This document shows, one piece after another, positions 9,140-18,216 of a stretch of DNA of 64,000 nt. A program made the position numbers and the translations under genes. Numbering within the stretch: position 1 is the stretch's first letter; the number at the start of each line of letters is the position of its first letter. Origin of the DNA: Nocardiopsis sp. N85 (GTDB lineage Bacteria > Actinomycetota > Actinomycetes > Streptosporangiales > Streptosporangiaceae); assembly GCF_028882275.1 (NCBI RefSeq), contig NZ_JARBUT010000004.1, positions 186,001 to 250,000 of the forward strand. Direction: 5' to 3'. The notes beneath the pieces were generated by a model that saw nothing but the letters and a program-made list of their open reading frames with translations, was not told the origin of the DNA and did not search any database.

Positions 9140-10813
9140 GTGACTACCGTTGACCTGCGAGATGCCGCCGAACGACTTCCTTCCTCGATGCGTGAAGCCA
9201 TCACCCATGGGGAGGTCTTCACCCGGGGATGGGTCGTTGAGCTCATCCTGGACCTGGTGGGTTACACCCCAGAGCGTGACCTCGCCACGTTCACGATCGT
9301 GGAGCCCGCGTGCGGAAGCGGGGCGTTTCTCGGCCCGATCGTGCAACGGCTCAGCGCATCCTGCAAGCTCCACAATCGCGACCTGGGCGAAGCCAGGCAA
9401 GCGCTACGAGCCTTCGACCTTCTCGAAGCGAACGTCAAGGCCAGCCGAAACTTGGTCCGGTCCCAGGTGCAGGCTCAAGGGTGGGACGAACCAACGGTTG
9501 AGAGTGCTGTTCAAGCCTGGGTCACCCAAGGCGACTACCTCCTTATGCATCACCGCGGCCAGGCTGTGGATTTCGTCGTCGGCAACCCGCCCTACATCCG
9601 CCTCGAAGACGTCCCCCGCGAGCGCATGGCGCGATACCGGGCAGCATGCCCCACCATGGGCGGCCGAGCTGACATCTACGTCGGCTTCTACGAGGCAGCC
9701 TTGCGCACCCTCCGGGAACAGGGGCGGCTGGGATTCATCTGTGCAGACCGATGGATGCACAACCAGTACGGGGCACGTCTTCGCGAGCTCGTGACCTCCG
9801 GCTTCAGCGTTGACTTCGTACTGACCATGCATGACGTGGATGCCTTCGAAGAACAGGTCTCCGCTTACCCCGCCATCACCATCATCAGCAAGCAACAGCA
9901 GGGCAGCGCGGTGGCGGCTGATACCAGGAAGGGCTTCTCCCAGGCTGAGGCGCGGGAGCTCTACGACTGGAGCCTGGAACCCAAGAGCCAGGTCATCGAG
10001 AAATCGACCTACCAAGCAGCTCGGCTGCCGCACTGGTTCTCCGGAGACGAACTCTGGCCTACAGCTTCACCAGCGCGTCTGGCCATGCTGGAAGACCTCA
10101 ACGACCGGTTCAGTGTCCTAGAAGACCGTACGGTCGGCACACGGGTGGGCATCGGGGTGGCCACCGGCGCGGACAAGGTCTTCATCACCACCGATGCCAC
10201 CCTGGTGGAGGAAGACCGGCTCCTGCCGTTGGCCATGGTCCGGGACACCAAGACCGGCACCTACCAATGGCAGGGGTACTACCTGGTCAACCCCTGGACC
10301 CGTAACGGTGAACTGGTTGACCTGGACCGGTTCCCGCGCTTGCGGACTTATCTCGCACAAAACGCCCACCTACTCCGCAAACGCTACGTCGCGGTCCAAC
10401 AGCCCGAGCGCTGGTACAAGACCATCGACAAGGTCGATCATGCCCTGGTGGGCAAACCGAAGCTGTTGCTCCCGGACATGAAGACCACTATCCATCCGGT
10501 CCTCGACAAGGAGGGCGTCTACCCTCACCACAACCTCTATTACATCGTCTCCGATGTCTGGGACCTGGAGGTTTTGGGAGGGCTGTTGATCTCCAAGATC
10601 GCGCAGGCCTTCGTTCAGGCCTACGCGGTCAAGATGCGTGGTGGCACCCTTAGGTTCCAAGCCCAGTACTTGCGCAAGATCCGGGTTCCCCAACCGTCCG
10701 GCCTGAGCGATAAGGTCCGGCTGCAACTGGCCGAGGCCTTCAGGAACCGTGACGTGGACGCAGCAACACGAGCGGCGCTGGACGCCTACGGTCTGGATCA
10801 TCTTCCCGACTAG
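9140..10813 (+). CDS. N6-adenine DNA methyltransferase (PaeR7I/XhoI-type system)
   Basis: The 557-residue enzyme has motif I VEPACGSGAF near residue 55 and motif IV VVGNPPYIRL near 150, marking an N6-adenine (gamma-class) methyltransferase; the C-terminal half (from about 300) is a target-recognition region with GTRVGIGVATGADKVF and LLLPDMKTTIHPV. The start is GTG at 9140. It is followed after 9 bp by a PaeR7I/XhoI-like endonuclease, so it should protect the host site, CTCGAG if specificity follows the family. Enzyme class is firm; the sequence specificity is inferred from its partner. Confidence 0.9.
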   Translation: MTTVDLRDAAERLPSSMREAITHGEVFTRGWVVELILDLVGYTPERDLATFTIVEPACGSGAFLGPIVQRLSASCKLHNRDLGEARQALRAFDLLEANVKASRNLVRSQVQAQGWDEPTVESAVQAWVTQGDYLLMHHRGQAVDFVVGNPPYIRLEDVPRERMARYRAACPTMGGRADIYVGFYEAALRTLREQGRLGFICADRWMHNQYGARLRELVTSGFSVDFVLTMHDVDAFEEQVSAYPAITIISKQQQGSAVAADTRKGFSQAEARELYDWSLEPKSQVIEKSTYQAARLPHWFSGDELWPTASPARLAMLEDLNDRFSVLEDRTVGTRVGIGVATGADKVFITTDATLVEEDRLLPLAMVRDTKTGTYQWQGYYLVNPWTRNGELVDLDRFPRLRTYLAQNAHLLRKRYVAVQQPERWYKTIDKVDHALVGKPKLLLPDMKTTIHPVLDKEGVYPHHNLYYIVSDVWDLEVLGGLLISKIAQAFVQAYAVKMRGGTLRFQAQYLRKIRVPQPSGLSDKVRLQLAEAFRNRDVDAATRAALDAYGLDHLPD

Positions 10814-10822
10814 GAGGACAGG

Positions 10823-11557
10823 TTGGCGGTTACTCGTCAGGACTTCGAGGATGCCATCGCCCAGTACTGGGGTGTGAAAAGCACACAGAACGATCTCTCC
10901 AAGATCAAAGACGCCGTCGGTGCTGGAACCGCCAGTTCCGTACGAGCCGGTAAACACTTCGATAGCGTCGCGGGGCTGATAGCAAAGTTCTTTATCGAAG
11001 CCGGTTACCCCAAAGATTCTATTCGAGTTGAGAAGAAGCAAGGATTGGAGCTTCCTGGGTACTTTCGTCCACAGAAACAATGGGATGTGGTCGTCAGTAT
11101 GCGCAATACTCTCGTGGCGGCTTTTGAGCTCAAAGGGCTGAGTGGGCCCTCGTTCGGCAACAACTACAATAACCGTGTTGAAGAGGCCCTGGGTAGCGCT
11201 GTGGACCTTCGACACGCGGCCCTGGCGAAGCTGTATCCAGGTGAGAAGCCATGGTTGGGGTATTTTTTCATCATGGAAGATGCCAAAGGTTCCCAGGGTC
11301 CAGTGAGAATCGCCAAGGGGGCGGCTCTTCCGCCTGAATCCATCTGGGATGATACCTCCTATCAGGATAGATTCGGTATTTTCTGTCAGAGGCTCATTGA
11401 CGAGTCTCTGTATGATTCGGTCTGCTACATTACATCCTCAAAAGATTCTCCGACTCCATCTGAGCCGGTGGAACAGCTTAACTGGGCGCACTTTGCAGCC
11501 GGGGTGCGCAGCAGGATTTCCTACCTGGGCGAGCTGGGGTATCCCAACGAGGGGTGA
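10823..11557 (+). CDS. PaeR7I/XhoI-family type II restriction endonuclease
   Basis: A strong AGGAGGACAGG precedes a TTG start at 10823. The 244-residue protein contains QKQWDVVVSMRNTLVAAFEL followed by KGLSGPSFGNNYNNR, the catalytic D-ExK block of the XhoI/PaeR7I family (CTCGAG cutters), and AVDLRH, LGYFFIMED typical of it. It directly follows its methyltransferase. The lower GC of the middle part, compared with neighbours, fits transfer. Specificity is inferred from the family only. Confidence 0.85.
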   Translation: MAVTRQDFEDAIAQYWGVKSTQNDLSKIKDAVGAGTASSVRAGKHFDSVAGLIAKFFIEAGYPKDSIRVEKKQGLELPGYFRPQKQWDVVVSMRNTLVAAFELKGLSGPSFGNNYNNRVEEALGSAVDLRHAALAKLYPGEKPWLGYFFIMEDAKGSQGPVRIAKGAALPPESIWDDTSYQDRFGIFCQRLIDESLYDSVCYITSSKDSPTPSEPVEQLNWAHFAAGVRSRISYLGELGYPNEG

Positions 11558-11742
11558 AATTGACCAGGGGGAGATTCAGAGACCGTCACATGCTGATCTG
11601 AAGGCGGAAGCCACGGGTGTCTCATACCGGGGTTGGTTGAGTCTGCGGCGTGTGTCGGGATCACCTTCCGTCACGCGTGGACTCGTAGTGTTTGCGATCG
11701 CCTCAGGCACGAGCCCGGTCAGCGGCCTACCAAGCCGCACAC

Positions 11743-11790
11743 GAAAGCCCCGGAGACGCTCTGCAGAGGTTTCCGGGGCCGCTTTCTTTT
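11743..11790 (+). terminator. Rho-independent terminator after the R-M operon
   Basis: GAAAGCCCCGGA pairs with TCCGGGGCCGCTTTC around a 17-nt loop and ends in TTTT. It lies 186 bp past the endonuclease; the DNA between (11558-11742) shows no gene. Confidence 0.75.
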
Positions 11791-11860
11791 GGTCGGTGTG
11801 CGCGCTTGCGCTTGGCCTCAGCCTGTGCGGTGTCGGCCCAGGTAGGTCGGTCGCTTCCGC

Positions 11861-12040
11861 TCAGGGCTGGTCGGCACGGACTCCGGCCAGTAGGCCGGCC
11901 CACTGGTTGGCGGGGAATTCCAGGTGGCCCGCGTCCCGGTTCTGGGTGTCGCGCACCAGGGCGCCGGTGGCCAGCTCGCGGACCTCCACGCAGTTGCCCC
12001 CGGTGTTGCTGTAGGTGCTCTTGTGCCAGTCGGTGTTCAT
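11861..12040 (-). CDS. DUF397 protein, partner of XRE regulator
   Basis: The 59-residue product begins MNTDWHKSTYSNTGGNCVEV and continues VRDTQNRDAGHLEFP, the hallmark of actinobacterial DUF397 proteins. Its ATG overlaps the stop of the XRE gene (ATGA, 12037-12040). DUF397/XRE(DUF5753) pairs, such as the Scr1 and WhiJ/BldB-associated groups, act in toxin-antitoxin-like or developmental control; the precise job is unknown. Confidence 0.88.
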   Translation of the reverse strand: MNTDWHKSTYSNTGGNCVEVRELATGALVRDTQNRDAGHLEFPANQWAGLLAGVRADQP

Positions 12041-12798
12041 GCGAGTTCCTTCAAGGCTTGGAGGGAGAGCCGGGCGGGAAGCGCGTCGGCCATGGCCCCC
12101 GTGACCAGTGCGGCGAGCCGGTCATTGCGGTCGGCGTCGTAGATGACGTTACCGTCCATGTGATCGCTGGAAATAACCATCTCCCCCGAATCCAGACGGA
12201 ACACCAGCACCGGTGAGGTGACGCTCAACAGGATCGACCCCTCCGGGACCAGGTGGACGCGGACCCGCCCCTGTTCGACCAGCTCGACCAGGTGGCGCGC
12301 CTGCTCGGTGCGCGCGGAGTCGTCGAAGCCGGTGATCCCGTACACGGGGAAGACCGCGGTGATGCGCAGCTCGGGCAACTGGCCCAGCCGCTGGGTGCGG
12401 ATCTGCGCCAGACGCGCGATCTCCGCATCCGAGGCCGCTGGGTGCCAGGCCCGGAACACCGCCCCCGCGTACAGAGGGCTTTGCAGGTAGCCGGGTACCA
12501 GGGCGGGGGAGGCGGCCTGGACGTGCCGCGCCCGGGTCTCGATGTTCATGAGCGGGCGGGCCCACTCGGGGGTGGACTTGCCGGACTTTCCCATCCGCCA
12601 CGCGGAGATGATCTTGCCCTCGGCGTCTAGGAGCCGGTCCAGTTGCTCGGCGGTCTCCCGGAACGGCAGCGCGTGCCCGCACACCCACCGGGACACCGAC
12701 GCTGCCGAGCACCCCAGGTGGCCAGCCACCTGTTGCTGGGTCAGCCCCGCAAGCTCGCGGTAGGTGGTGAGCACTTCATGGAAGGGGGGTTCGCTCAT
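12037..12798 (-). CDS. XRE-family regulator with DUF5753
   Basis: The 253-residue protein has an N-terminal HTH (residues about 6-60, LTQQQVAGHLGCSAASVSRW) and a C-terminal DUF5753-like domain (SPALVPGYLQSPLYAG, ITGFDDSARTEQARHLVEL). It is first in an operon with the DUF397 gene. Such regulators bind the DUF397 partner and often control their own promoter and nearby HATPase or defence genes. It is divergent from the gene cluster at 12897-13803. Function beyond DNA binding is inference. Confidence 0.9.
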   Translation of the reverse strand: MSEPPFHEVLTTYRELAGLTQQQVAGHLGCSAASVSRWVCGHALPFRETAEQLDRLLDAEGKIISAWRMGKSGKSTPEWARPLMNIETRARHVQAASPALVPGYLQSPLYAGAVFRAWHPAASDAEIARLAQIRTQRLGQLPELRITAVFPVYGITGFDDSARTEQARHLVELVEQGRVRVHLVPEGSILLSVTSPVLVFRLDSGEMVISSDHMDGNVIYDADRNDRLAALVTGAMADALPARLSLQALKELA

Positions 12799-12896
12799 AC
12801 GCGTGATATTACGCGCAGCTCCCGTATGCTGTCAGGAAGTTACGAGAATGGCGCACGTACTGAGGTAAGAGGCCCTGTTCGGGCCACGCTGGCGTC

Positions 12897-13181
12897 ATGG
12901 AACTTGAAGACGAACGCGTCATCTATCTGCGGGATCTCCAGAACGCCCTGGCCTCCCGGCAGTTGGGCAGCAGGCTCGCCGTCACCGTTTACCAGGGCGA
13001 GTTGACCCCCACGCTGTGCTGTAACCCGTACCTGGGTCAGGCCGCCGTGCGGGTCCAGGACGACCAGTACACCTTCCTCGGCCTCACCACGCCCCGGGTG
13101 CGGGTTCCCGTCACCGACCCGGCGGAGTGCGTCAACCGGCTGGTCAGGGAACGCGCCGGGCGCATCAGCGGGTCGGCATGA
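12897..13181 (+). CDS. Small protein of unknown function
   Basis: The 94-residue product contains a CCNPYLGQAAVRVQDDQYTF segment and a likely beta-rich C-terminus. I do not recognise a family. It lies divergently next to the XRE gene and overlaps the following 34-residue frame by ATGA, which supports expression as part of a three-gene unit ending with an anti-sigma-type ATPase. Similar small genes accompany DUF397/XRE/HATPase cassettes in actinomycetes. Confidence 0.7.
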   Translation: MELEDERVIYLRDLQNALASRQLGSRLAVTVYQGELTPTLCCNPYLGQAAVRVQDDQYTFLGLTTPRVRVPVTDPAECVNRLVRERAGRISGSA

Positions 13182-13282
13182 AGGGGTACGGCCCGAGTGC
13201 CCTCGACCTGTGGCAGGGGGTCGAGCGCGGGAACACCACCCTCTGCTCCTGCCCCGATTCACGATCCTGGGAGGCGGACTGA
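13178..13282 (+). CDS. 34-residue linking small protein
   Basis: Reading begins at the ATG overlapping the stop of the previous gene (13178-13181) and ends with TGA overlapping the ATG of the next gene (13280-13284). The product (MKGYGPSALDLWQGVERGNT...) is too short to classify and has two Cys near its C-terminus. Tight coupling on both sides is the evidence. It may be a coupling device rather than a functional peptide. Confidence 0.45.
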   Translation: MKGYGPSALDLWQGVERGNTTLCSCPDSRSWEAD

Positions 13283-13803
13283 TGGCGGCCCTACCGCCCC
13301 CACACCCCGACCAACAAGCGTTGCCCCCGCCTCGGCGTCTGCGCCTGGACGACCCGAACGCCTCGGGTCTGCTGTGCGGGCACCACCCCTCCCACCTGAG
13401 CCCGGCCCGGCGCTGGGCGACCCAGGCCCTGCGCAGCACACCGTGCGCATCCCGGCCCCTGGTCGCGGCCCTGGCCGAACTCCACGCGAACGCGCTGGCG
13501 CACACCGGCTCAGGACTGCCGGGAGGCCGGGTGCGCATCGAGATCGAACGCCGTCCCGCGCTGTTCCTGCTGAAGGTGACCGACGACGGGCCTCGACCCG
13601 GGACACAGGCCCCAGCCCTGCCGGAGGTGATCCACCACCCGGAAACAGCGACAGGAGAGGGCTTTGCCGCTGAGGGCGGTTACGGGTTGGCATTGGTGGA
13701 GTCCATGGCCCTGTACTGGGACTTCGTGGGAGATCCGGGCGAGGCTTTGACGGTGCGGGCGGCCTTCGCCCGATCAGGACACATCCGCGACCACGACCGG
13801 TAG
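13282..13803 (+). CDS. HATPase_c_2 ATP-binding protein (anti-sigma-like)
   Basis: The ATG at 13282 follows GGGAGG. The 173-residue protein has the GHKL-type N box LAELHANALAHT and motifs KVTDDGP and GGYGLALVESMA, as in RsbW/SpoIIAB-like serine kinases of actinomycetes. Such proteins bind ATP and may act as anti-sigma factors. It ends the small operon beside the DUF397/XRE pair, a frequent arrangement. Partner sigma factor is not visible. Confidence 0.85.
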   Translation: MAALPPPHPDQQALPPPRRLRLDDPNASGLLCGHHPSHLSPARRWATQALRSTPCASRPLVAALAELHANALAHTGSGLPGGRVRIEIERRPALFLLKVTDDGPRPGTQAPALPEVIHHPETATGEGFAAEGGYGLALVESMALYWDFVGDPGEALTVRAAFARSGHIRDHDR

Positions 13804-14079
13804 GGCCCCATCCCCCAACGGGCTTGAAGGACCTCGCGAGGCAGAGCGACCATCGACCAGCCCGCCGTAGGAAGCACGTACCCAGCGGGTGGGGGAAGCC
13901 GTGTGCGCGGGGGACTCGGGTGGGAAGCGCAGTCTCTGGCGGTAGACGCCGCCGGGGCCAATGACACTCACCTGACCTGCATGAACACGCTGAACGACCA
14001 ACAGAAGACAGGTGCCCCGGCCGGTGCGTGAACACCGGGCCGGGGCGCGATCACCACCTGATCCAACCAGGAGGAGACC

Positions 14080-14598
14080 GTGGAACACCCTACTACCGGT
14101 CGCCACAGGCGGCCCTGCGACAGCATGGCCGGGCGTGTGTGGGCGCTGACCGCCGCGCTGCTGGCCACCGCCCTGGCCGTACTCTTCGACCCCCGCCCGC
14201 CCCGGTTGCCCCGCCGGGGCCCGCGCGCATTGCCCGCAACACCCCCGTCCGTCACCGCCTCCAGGAAGGACGACCTGCTCGCCGACCACCTCGGTTTCCC
14301 CGAAGAGCACGTTTGGGAGAGCGGAGTGTCCGCCGCCTCGGCCCGCTGGGAGCAGGCCTACCGCGACCGCTCCGCCCCGTTCGAGTTCGAGTTCGAGGAC
14401 CGGGTGGACGCCGACCCCGCCCAGATCGCCGGGGCCCTGGTGCGCCCCTACCTCGACCTCGGGTCCGTTCCTCATCCCCGCCCGGACGAACCGGAGGACT
14501 ACCCGGCCACACCTTCGGGTGTCGAGCCTGAGCCGGTGGAGGAGGAGTTCGCGGAGCTGACCGACCGCATCCGCGCCTACCTGGCGCTGCGGGGCTGA
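14080..14598 (+). CDS. Membrane-anchored acidic protein, unknown
   Basis: The GTG at 14080 follows AGGAGGAG. The 172-residue protein has one hydrophobic helix (VWALTAALLATALAVLF, about residues 20-36), a Pro/Arg-rich linker and an acidic C-terminus with FEFEFEDRVDADP and EEEFAELTDRIRAYLA. I do not recognise a family. It closes the 11.9-14.6 kb cassette. Confidence 0.6.
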   Translation: MEHPTTGRHRRPCDSMAGRVWALTAALLATALAVLFDPRPPRLPRRGPRALPATPPSVTASRKDDLLADHLGFPEEHVWESGVSAASARWEQAYRDRSAPFEFEFEDRVDADPAQIAGALVRPYLDLGSVPHPRPDEPEDYPATPSGVEPEPVEEEFAELTDRIRAYLALRG

Positions 14599-15980
14599 GA
14601 ACGCCCTGAACGGACTGGGGTGTCTTCTCCTGCGGGAGGGGGCGCCCTCAGTGCTTTTCTTTGCCCCCTCGAGTGCCCTCTCGTATTCGTCGATCAATGG
14701 CTGCGAGGAAAGCATTCCTGGTTGCTTTCCGGGAAGTCGGTGCGGTGGTTGGGCTTCTCGGGGTGTCGGTTTTGTGGCTTTTGCGGGGTGGGCCTGTGAC
14801 TGGGCCTGTGACTGGGCCCTTCGGGGGGCCTGTGACCGGGCCCATGGGTGGGCCTATTAGAACGGCCCACCCTGTGCGCGTTATCAGTGCAGTTCGAAGC
14901 CGCTTCGGGTGGGCCTTTCGCAATCCAGACACATACCCAAGTGGGCAGTTCCTCTTCACGTGGGGCGGGGCGGCCCCGAGGGCGACGGGCCTCGGCCCGC
15001 GCCCCTCGGCGGCGCACTTCCATGCGGGTCGCCTCCCCTTGTGCTGTTTTCTCCGGCCCTCTGCATTCCCTGGACTTGGTCTCTCGAAAACACATTCTCG
15101 AAAACGCTGGAAAACTGCCGGTCCGGAGCGGTGACTGCCAGGTCGAGGTGGTTGATGCACACACCCGAGGCGATGCGCTGGCCGTCACCTGGTCCGCGCG
15201 CCGGGGTGATCCTCCTGGCGGATCGGGGCGGGCTGTGCGAGGACTCCTCGCTGACGCGGTCCGGGAGCGGAAGATGGCGAGCGTAGGGAGATCGACGGTC
15301 CGGCGTGGTGCCAAGAGGGGTGGTGCGTCGGGTGCTCGGGCGTGGTGACATCCCCGCTTGAAGAGGGGGTTCCTGTGACTACGCCGGTGGCCGTGCGTGT
15401 GACTACGCCTGTGACTACGCCCCTGCCTACGCGTGTGGCCACGCCGGTGCCCCCAGGGGCACAACCGCCCGGATCTCGCGCATTCTTGCAGCTCACAGCG
15501 TATTTGAGTGTGTCTCACGGGTCCAGACTCCTACCCAGTGGGTAGTCGACTTCACGTAGGGCGGCGGGCACCCCGACAGGACGGCGGGTCTTTGCCGGTG
15601 TCCTCGACGGCGCTACGCCGTGCGGGTCGCCCTTCCCTCCTGTTGCCTTCGTCGCTCCGCGCCCCGTCCTCGGTCTCTTGGAAGAACACTCCCGCTTCAA
15701 AGCGACCGGTTCGGGGCGGTGGCCGACCTGGCAGGTCGAGGAGGCTGATGCATACGCCGAGGCGGTGCGCTGGCCTCCACCTGGTCTGCACGCTGGGGTG
15801 CTGCTCCTGGCGGACGGGAGCGTGTCGCTGGACTGCTTCTCGTTCGGTGTCGCATCGACGGGGCGGGACGTCCTCCTGAAGGGACATGAAGAGAAAGAGA
15901 GAAGCCGAGCCCGCCTCCGGGGGTGCCCGGCACGGCTTCGCCGGGGGCGTCCAGGGGCAGCCCCCTGCTGGGGACGGGGT

Positions 15981-16006
15981 CGATTGCGGGCTCGCGCCCG
16001 CAATCG
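15981..16006. repeat. Perfect 11-bp inverted repeat
   Basis: CGATTGCGGGC and its exact complement GCCCGCAATCG are separated by 4 nt. There is no T run, so a regulatory or recombination site is as likely as a terminator. Confidence 0.6.
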
Positions 16007-16092
16007 GTGCGGGGCGGCTGTGGGGCGTTCAACGCACCCACACGGCCCGGACCCCGGCGCTGACCCCGTGGGGGCGGTGCCGTGGTTTCGGA

Positions 16093-16122
16093 GCGGACAC
16101 GGCCGCTGTGGGCCGTGTCCGC
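16093..16122. repeat. Perfect 12-bp inverted repeat
   Basis: GCGGACACGGCC and GGCCGTGTCCGC flank a 6-nt loop, 180 bp upstream of the excisionase gene. Candidate operator or hairpin; no T run follows. Confidence 0.6.
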
Positions 16123-16303
16123 AGAATCGGACATGGTGCCCGTTTTCGAGTGTGCCCGCCGGGTGGAGTGTGGGTCCGGTGGGTGTTCTGGCCAATCCGC
16201 TTGCATTGCTCGGCGAGGTCGAGCGTGGATGCACAGTGCCCCGCACGACGCGGGGCCGCGCGGCGTGTTCGTGCAGTTCATAGGTGGTGAGGAGGTGGGT
16301 GCG

Positions 16304-16591
16304 GTGAAGCGGGATGCTCCGGTGAGGCTGGCCGAGATCGCCTCGCTGCCGGTGGTCCTGGGCCCGGTTCAGGCGGGGCGGTTGCTCGGGTTGGGGCGGA
16401 CTACCGTCTACCGGCTCCTCCGCGAGGGAACCTTCCCGGTTCCCGTCCGGAGGGTGGGGAAGGCGTGGGTGGTTCCGACCGCCGGGGTGTTGTCCTACCT
16501 CGGCTTGGAGACTCTCACCACCTCCGTCACCACCACCGGCGGGTGCGGGTGCGGGTGCGGTGCGCGTACGAACACCACGGAAGAGGGGTGA
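16304..16591 (+). CDS. xis: Excisionase-like HTH protein
   Basis: GTG at 16304 is preceded by GAGGAGG. The 95-residue product has a MerR/AlpA-like winged helix (VQAGRLLGLGRTTVYRLLRE, then GTFPVPVRRVGKAWVVP), the standard small DNA-bending protein of AICE xis-int modules. It ends with a Gly/Cys-rich tail (GGCGCGCG). The integrase follows after 8 bp. Directionality control of the neighbouring integrase is the likely role. Confidence 0.85.
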   Translation: MKRDAPVRLAEIASLPVVLGPVQAGRLLGLGRTTVYRLLREGTFPVPVRRVGKAWVVPTAGVLSYLGLETLTTSVTTTGGCGCGCGARTNTTEEG

Positions 16592-16599
16592 GCGACTGT

Positions 16600-18075
16600 A
16601 TGGGCGCGTACGAGGGGTCGGTGTTCAAGCGGTGCGGGTGCCGGGAGGAGAACAGCGGCCGGGCGTTGGGGGTGAGGTGCCCGAGGTTGCGGCGGGAGGA
16701 CGGGGCGTGGAACCCCAGGCACGGGAACTGGTGGTTCCAGCTCGAACTGCCCCGAACCGGTGAGGGCAAGCGTCGCCAAGCCCGAAGGGGTGGCCTGGGT
16801 ACTCAGGAGGAGGCCCGGCGCCAGCTCGACCACGTGAAAGCGCTGTTGGCCCTGGCCGAGGGCGAGCCGGACCTTGAAATCCATGTCGCGGACCTGATTC
16901 AGGCCGCGCTCAAGGGTCGCCGGCCTCTGCCGGAGGTGGAGGAGGTGCGCAAGAGGATCGGTGGGGGAGTCGATGTCCGGCGGGAGCCGCCGCTGGTGGG
17001 GGTGTGGTTGCGCCAGTGGTTGGACGGCAAGCCCGACCTCGCGGAAGGCACCCGCGCTTCCTACGACGGGCACATCCGCAAATACCTCACCCCACACGTG
17101 GGGAAGGTCCGGGTGGACCGCTTGCAGGCGCGTCATGTGGAGGCGATGTTCGCGGCGGTGGAGGAGGCCAACGTGCACATCCTGGAGGGCCGCGAATCCG
17201 AGGACCCGAAGGTACGGGCTTCGGTGCGGGGGCGGCGGGTGATCTCGCTGTCGACCAAGCACCGGATTAGGGCCACGCTGCGCAGCGCCCTGTCGGACGC
17301 GGTCCGCTCGCCGGACCTACCGGTGTCGGTGAACATCGCCTCGCACGTGCGCCTGCCGTCTTGCCCGAGGAAACGGCCCCTGGTGTGGACGGCGGACCGG
17401 GTGCGCCAGTGGGAGAAGGACGGGACCGTACCCGGCGAGGTGATGGTCTGGACCCCCGAGCAGACCCGCACCTTCCTGACCCATGCGAAGAGATACACCT
17501 GGCTGTTCCCCATGTTCCACCTCATCGCCGTCAAGGGGCTGCGCCGCGGTGAGGCGGTGGGGTTGCCGTGGGCGAACACGAGGCTGGTGGACGGCCAGAT
17601 CGACATCCGCGTCCAAGTCGTGCAACTGGCCTGGGAGACGATCACCTCCACCCCCAAGAGCGCGGCGGGACAGCGCACCATCACCCTGGACGCCGACACC
17701 ATCAAGATCCTGCGCGGGTGGAAGAGGTACCAGAACGAACAACGCCTCGCAGCAGGATCCGCCTGGGCCGGTACGGGGCTGGTGTTCACCCGCCAGGACG
17801 GGTCGGGGTGGCACCCGGGGCAGGTCAGTGACTGGTTCTGCCGCATCGCCAAAGCCGCCGGACTACCGCCCATCACGCTGCACGGGCTCCGCCACGGTGC
17901 CGCCTCGCTCGCCCTGGCGGCGGGCACGGACGTGAAGGTGGTCTCCACCGAGCTCGGCCACGCGACCACGCACTTCACCCAGGACACCTACCAATCGGTG
18001 TATCCCGACGTGGCCAAGGCCGCCGCGGAGGCGACCGCCGCGCTGCTGCGCGGCACCCCGGTCTCGGTCGGGTAG
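16600..18075 (+). CDS. int: AICE-type tyrosine integrase
   Basis: The 491-residue enzyme starts MGAYEGSVFKRCGCREE (arm-binding domain), has a core-binding domain near residues 135-260 (VWLRQWLDGKPDLAEGTRAS) and a catalytic domain with GLRRGEAVGL, HGLRHGAASLALA and LGHATTHFTQDTYQSV carrying the terminal Tyr. It is intact, unlike its relative at 3083. It is translated with xis. No tRNA fragment follows it: the nearest is 7 kb away, past two large STAND genes, which suggests cargo has been inserted between int and its attachment site. Confidence 0.92.
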   Translation: MGAYEGSVFKRCGCREENSGRALGVRCPRLRREDGAWNPRHGNWWFQLELPRTGEGKRRQARRGGLGTQEEARRQLDHVKALLALAEGEPDLEIHVADLIQAALKGRRPLPEVEEVRKRIGGGVDVRREPPLVGVWLRQWLDGKPDLAEGTRASYDGHIRKYLTPHVGKVRVDRLQARHVEAMFAAVEEANVHILEGRESEDPKVRASVRGRRVISLSTKHRIRATLRSALSDAVRSPDLPVSVNIASHVRLPSCPRKRPLVWTADRVRQWEKDGTVPGEVMVWTPEQTRTFLTHAKRYTWLFPMFHLIAVKGLRRGEAVGLPWANTRLVDGQIDIRVQVVQLAWETITSTPKSAAGQRTITLDADTIKILRGWKRYQNEQRLAAGSAWAGTGLVFTRQDGSGWHPGQVSDWFCRIAKAAGLPPITLHGLRHGAASLALAAGTDVKVVSTELGHATTHFTQDTYQSVYPDVAKAAAEATAALLRGTPVSVG

Positions 18076-18216
18076 CGGGACGGGGGAGCACACCAGGAGC
18101 ATCTGGACACCCCGGGCCCCGGGCCTATGGCGGGTTCACCCCGCCCGGCCTGGGGCTTCGCGGTTGGCGGAGCCGGGCGCCAATCGGATCAAAGGTCCGC
18201 TGGAACGAAATCAAAT

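Larger units (their letters stand above)
14599..16303. repeat. Repeat-rich non-coding region with two diverged copies
   Basis: No convincing gene is seen in 1.7 kb. There are tandem motifs: GGGCCTGTGACT-type units at about 14790-14855 and GTGACTACGCC-type units at about 15374-15455. The segments around 14930-15290 and 15525-15850 are diverged copies of each other: both start with a TACCCA-GTGGG block and later share GGTCGAGG-GG-TGATGCA followed by a CGAGGCG-TGCGCTGGCC block. Perfect inverted repeats follow at 15981-16006 and 16093-16122. The region lies just upstream of xis-int and may be the control or replication region of the integrated element, or former coding DNA; that is inference. Confidence 0.5.

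Noticed and set aside
14661..15134. 157-codon plus-strand ORF with a hydrophobic start
   Set aside because: It runs through tandem GGGCCTGTGACT units, has no ribosome-binding site and the duplicated block downstream does not preserve the frame.
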